Assembly: GCA_036897095.1 (NCBI GenBank)
Contig: JAYMSP010002594.1
Span: 1 to 23,375 of the forward strand
Reading direction: 5' to 3'
From: Plantago elongata
Taxonomy: Eukaryota > Streptophyta > Magnoliopsida > Lamiales > Plantaginaceae
Length of the DNA stretch: 23,375 bases
Shown here: positions 20,014 through 23,375 of the stretch, in pieces
How the letters are laid out: every line of letters starts with the position of its first letter
How positions within the stretch are numbered: position 1 is the stretch's first letter
The notes under the pieces: model-generated
What the model was told of the DNA's origin: nothing
The model's database searches: none
What the model saw: the letters and a program-made list of their open reading frames with translations, nothing else
Made by a program: the position numbers and the translations under genes

Positions 20014-22148
20014 GGTGTGACAGAATAATGAATTTATTTGAACCGAATTAGAAAACGACCAGTTGTAATGATGAAATCCAGCTCAATGATATATATATTG
20101 AAGAAATACGCCTACATTTGTTTTCAAACGGTAAATACTACAACTACTCTCTACAATATATCGATACGAACAACATCACTTTCCTCCTAAATCATCTTAT
20201 ATCTTTCCATTTCAATTCCATACAACTGCACGACATAATTATACCTCAACCACGTGAACATTATATACACCGTATCAAAATATAATAAAATTAAATGATT
20301 TTAATCTTTTGTTAAAAATTGTAAAAAGTGTCCAGCTAAGTTCCGATTCAATATCTTTAATTCAACACATAAGTAAAATGTAGAGGCCATGTGTCAGTGG
20401 GGGAAATATATGAATTGTGAGGGTTTTGGCTGTTTGTTCTTTATGGATTTGCATGCAATACAACTAGCACTATTTTGATTTCTTCTTCACCGCTTGGATT
20501 TTGCGGTTCTTCGCTAGGTGATATCAACTCAATTTTTCTTTTAAAGTTTGCCAATTATCCCTACTTGTTTTCCATTTCCTTATCTTCCACCATATCCAAA
20601 TACTTCTTCCATTCCGTACCAAATTTCTCATTTGATAATTTTAAATTTTAAACCGTCTCACACTACGCTTTCCATCAATGTCACTTTCCTTCTAGTTTAA
20701 TAACATGTAACACCTAAATAGTGAAAAAGGTTAGTCCAGTTCTGTTATGTTCAGCTCTGATCTGTTTATCGTTATAAATTATACTTTACTTCAGTTGAGT
20801 TTAATTTAATTCAATTTAGTTCAGTTTTATTCCATTCAGTTTAATTTAATTCAGTTTCATTCAGTTCAGTTCAGTAAATTTCGGTCGAAGAAATAAAACC
20901 TTAATTGTTATTCGTACCGACTTATTTATGAGCTATCGATAGATGTTCATGAGAATTACCGGGTCTAAATGTTCATGCTAAATTCTCCATTGAAATCCAT
21001 ATAATATATAGTACCAAGTGGATATATAATTTGGTAGTGGATAATTAAAACACATGATATATTTAGACTTTAAACTACAACTACATTCCTATATGTAGCT
21101 GTATACTTACCAACTGTCCAACTCCAACCCAAATACTCAATGGATACATGAACAGCATGGAATATAAATATCGAAACCTACGATAAATGCTTTGTGATAA
21201 TATTCAACTATTCGATAAGAATGTCAAATCAATTATTTGGGACCTCTATAGAATAATAATCATATATTGAAACGTTACAGATAATCTAATTAAGTAATTT
21301 TTGGAGAGTATTTTTGTGAAATTTTATAAGCATCAACTTTAATATAAATGACTCAGTCTATACATATCTAAGTGTGAGTTCTTAAATGAAATGAACTTTT
21401 ATTATTTAAAAGAAGAATGAAAGAAATTTTCTACTCCATCCAACTAATTTAGGGTTCGAATCCTGAATGAGACGAAAAATCTTAAACGTCAGATTTGATT
21501 ATCCCGCCGAACAAGTGAAAATATAAAGTATTAATGTTAATTTCCTTGTGTTCTTTTCAAGTTTCTGAGAACCATTTACAAAAATAAAACCCCCTTTCTT
21601 ACATAAGTTGTTTCATTTTTTGAGATACTGTGCATAGATTGGATAGATGTCGTAAATTCTTTAAAAAGAAAAAAGCGTTTTAATTTGATAAAGTAATTTC
21701 TTATTTCATCTCTTTTGATTATCTTCCTGGATGTATAAGACCGAATAAATCATGCAACAGATTTGTTTCAATCAAATAATTACAAGACCAAAACGACATG
21801 ACAAATGCTAGCTTAGTATATTTGTCATTCTCTTGAATTATAAGGTCAACTTAACTAATTGGTTGGTACAATACATGCATACTCTATCCAAAACATAACC
21901 CCACTATTTATGTAAAGTATAAAGTATAAAATTTATTATGATTTTAATTCTTATATGATCACCACCAGACTAAAAATGATAATGCAAGAGTAATTTTCCT
22001 TTCACAGATTTAAATTATAAAATGTGTTATAAATATCACAAATAATTTAATTTGATTTGGCAATAAAATTTTTACTATGGTCGAAACAAGAACCGTATAC
22101 AATATATAATGTCATTCTCTTAAATTCTTGGGATTTTGATTGTTAATT
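20014..22148. other. AT-rich intergenic region between the two pectinesterases
   Basis: No gene is seen on either strand. On the minus strand it holds the promoter of the 17604-19934 pectinesterase, including a perfect G-box CACGTG at 20251-20256, and then the 3' flank of the pectinesterase at 22149. It also contains a degenerate TTCAG-type repeat (20735-20885) and a tRNA B-box-like word GGTTCGAATCC (21454-21464) with no matching A-box or cloverleaf. A short MITE-end-like word (CTTCCATTCCGTACC, about 20605-20619) has no partner. Confidence 0.6.
20735..20885. repeat. Degenerate pentanucleotide (TTCAG/TTTAA) repeat
   Basis: The stretch is built from words such as TTCAG, TTTAG, TTTAATTTAATTCA and TTCAGTTCAGTTCAG. 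Phasing is best at 20855-20880 and decays to the left, which suggests an old microsatellite. Confidence 0.7.
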
Positions 22149-23056
22149 TCAAAGACCCGAAGTAAATGGCACATTGGAATTAGGCAACCAAGAATTTGCA
22201 GCAATGAAATTTCCAGCGGTGAATCTTGATGCTACCGTTGCGCTTGTGATTACATGGTATCCGGGCCACTTTACCCGATTCGCAGTGGATGCTCCAGGAC
22301 CCGTATTTGCATATTCTCCATAGTACAAGGTGTCCAATGCAAAACTACCGCTCCATGGAAGCCAACCAGCCGGGGCGATCAAGTTGCCCAACGAGGTAGT
22401 CATGAACACCGTGCGGGAGTATAGTTGCCACGGTCGACCCAAATATGTCATAACCAAACTTTGAACGGGTACTAGATCCGGAGCAGCCGTTACCCGACAA
22501 TTCTGGATTGAAATTCCGGTGTTTTGGTTTGGATCGGCTCGACCCTGAGCAGTTATGGTATTGGTCCGGTTGGGTGAGTTGCGTGCATATATGTTGCAGT
22601 TTTGAAACACTACAGCTGCATTACCGAAGATGAAGTCAACAGTGCCATAAATGTCACATTCTCTGTAGAATTGCCTTTGTGAGTGGACATATAGTGTATC
22701 TTGGTATCCTTCGAAACTACATTGATAGAAAACTGAAAGATCGGATCCGGATCGAAGGGCCACCGCCTGGTGGTTTTGAGCTCCTGCAGTATTTCGGAAG
22801 GTGATGCCACGGGCAATAAATCCGTCTCCCGTTACAGCTACAAATATTCAAATTTGGTTAGACAATAATTGAAAGAATGACTCAGTTGATTAAAAAGTGA
22901 CCCAATTTTATTCACGTACCAACTGTAGCAGATTTGAAGGTGGTGCTACCTCCATCTACGCTTCGGCTACCAGTGATGATAGTTCTTCCAATACCTTCAC
23001 CCAATAACATGATGTTATCCACACTCATATCGACATTCTCTTTGTTAAAATATAGG
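22149..23056 (-). CDS. Pectinesterase, catalytic half intact, upstream part unrecognisable (partial or pseudogene)
   Basis: Wall pectin methylesterase. The last exon (22837-22149) is whole and reads [39 protein letters not shown] and an ending in [10 protein letters not shown]; the catalytic Gln, Asp and Arg motifs are all present. The preceding exon ends at 22920 and joins in phase ([10 protein letters not shown]), the same place as in the neighbouring pectinesterase. Going upstream it is normal through [17 protein letters not shown] back to KENV (near 23032), but the expected GxYxENV reads LYFNKENV. Beyond about 23056 the frame stays open to 23211 yet has no DGSGNF/AV motif, and the spacing is about 7 residues short. 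No PMEI exon or signal peptide is seen before the window ends. Either an upstream rearrangement has killed the gene or exon 2 has diverged strongly. Confidence 0.75.
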
Positions 23057-23375
23057 ACCGGGATCAGTACTGCAAACGCGTTTCCAACGATGTTGTCTAT
23101 TGATGTTGAGTCAACACCGTTGTCAACACTGACTAAAACAGATTCTGTAAAGACGTAAACTAATCTAAAACAGTAAGTAAACAAAACGCAGAGCACAACG
23201 GAATATCTCAAGCCGGTATATGAACTATACCGGCAAATACCATTAAGGCAAAAAGTAATTTTACACGTAGAACTACAAAACTAAATTCGAATAATCTTAG
23301 ACGATTAAACGAACTGTAAACAACTCTAGACCTAGAAGAGGAAACAAGCCTAATCTAGTTTGAATGTGCGGGAGT
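23057..23375. other. Unassigned sequence upstream of the truncated pectinesterase
   Basis: On the minus strand a frame runs on from the pectinesterase to 23211, but its residues (for example VDNGVDSTSIDNIVG) match no pectinesterase motif I recognise. A perfect 9-bp inverted repeat occurs at 23212-23234. The rest, to the window edge, shows no coding or repeat signal. Confidence 0.45.
23212..23234. repeat. Perfect 9-bp inverted repeat, 5-bp loop
   Basis: GCCGGTATA-TGAAC-TATACCGGC forms a GC-clamped hairpin immediately upstream of where the open frame of the second pectinesterase begins. It might mark the edge of an inserted or rearranged segment. Confidence 0.8.

Noticed and set aside
21454..21464. 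A tRNA gene
   Set aside because: Only the T-arm-like word is present; no acceptor, D-arm or anticodon stem can be drawn around it.
1..23375. CRISPR arrays, bacterial operons or phage-type systems
   Set aside because: The window is plant nuclear DNA with spliced genes; no regularly spaced repeats or prokaryotic gene organisation are present.

Overview
The window looks like nuclear DNA of a flowering plant, most likely a eudicot. It is AT-rich with short GT-AG introns, and it holds a CNL-type disease-resistance gene relic, a long plant LTR, Stowaway-like MITEs, and genes closest in layout to known plant families: a cytosolic methionine aminopeptidase 1A with a zinc finger, a mitochondrial ribosomal protein bL27, and pro-pectinesterases. 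The exact lineage cannot be fixed by eye.

Layout. 240-2650 (+) is a decayed NB-ARC/LRR resistance-gene pseudogene with many frameshifts and stops. About 2772-7366 is a very long LTR-like block in minus orientation with no gag-pol, probably a solo LTR of a Ty3/Gypsy element. Its end at 2772 is clear, its other end is not. A MITE-like element follows at 7444-7591, then an unrecognised coding-like stretch at 7675-8209 (+). From 14751 down to 8717 (-) lies a complete methionine aminopeptidase 1A gene. Its 16 coding exons join without a break into 402 codons plus stop, with every metal ligand present. A divergent intergenic region with a Stowaway-like MITE separates it from the mitochondrial bL27 gene (+), which has a 5'UTR exon, a roughly 1-kb leader intron carrying a duplication, and three coding exons at 16705-17312. 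That gene has a single-base frameshift in its second coding exon.

Converging on it is a complete three-exon pro-pectinesterase gene (19934 to 17604, -), with a MITE in its first intron. After about 2.2 kb of AT-rich intergenic DNA comes a second pectinesterase (22149 to about 23056, -). Its catalytic exon is intact but its upstream coding sequence stops being recognisable.

The functional genes do not form a pathway. The two pectinesterases are a tandem cell-wall pair, and MAP1A and bL27m are housekeeping genes that share a divergent promoter region. The most noteworthy items are the bL27m frameshift (pseudogene, sequence error or recoding), the half-degraded second pectinesterase, tandem duplications inside introns, and the long retroelement LTR beside the dead resistance gene. 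I found no convincing wholly new system.
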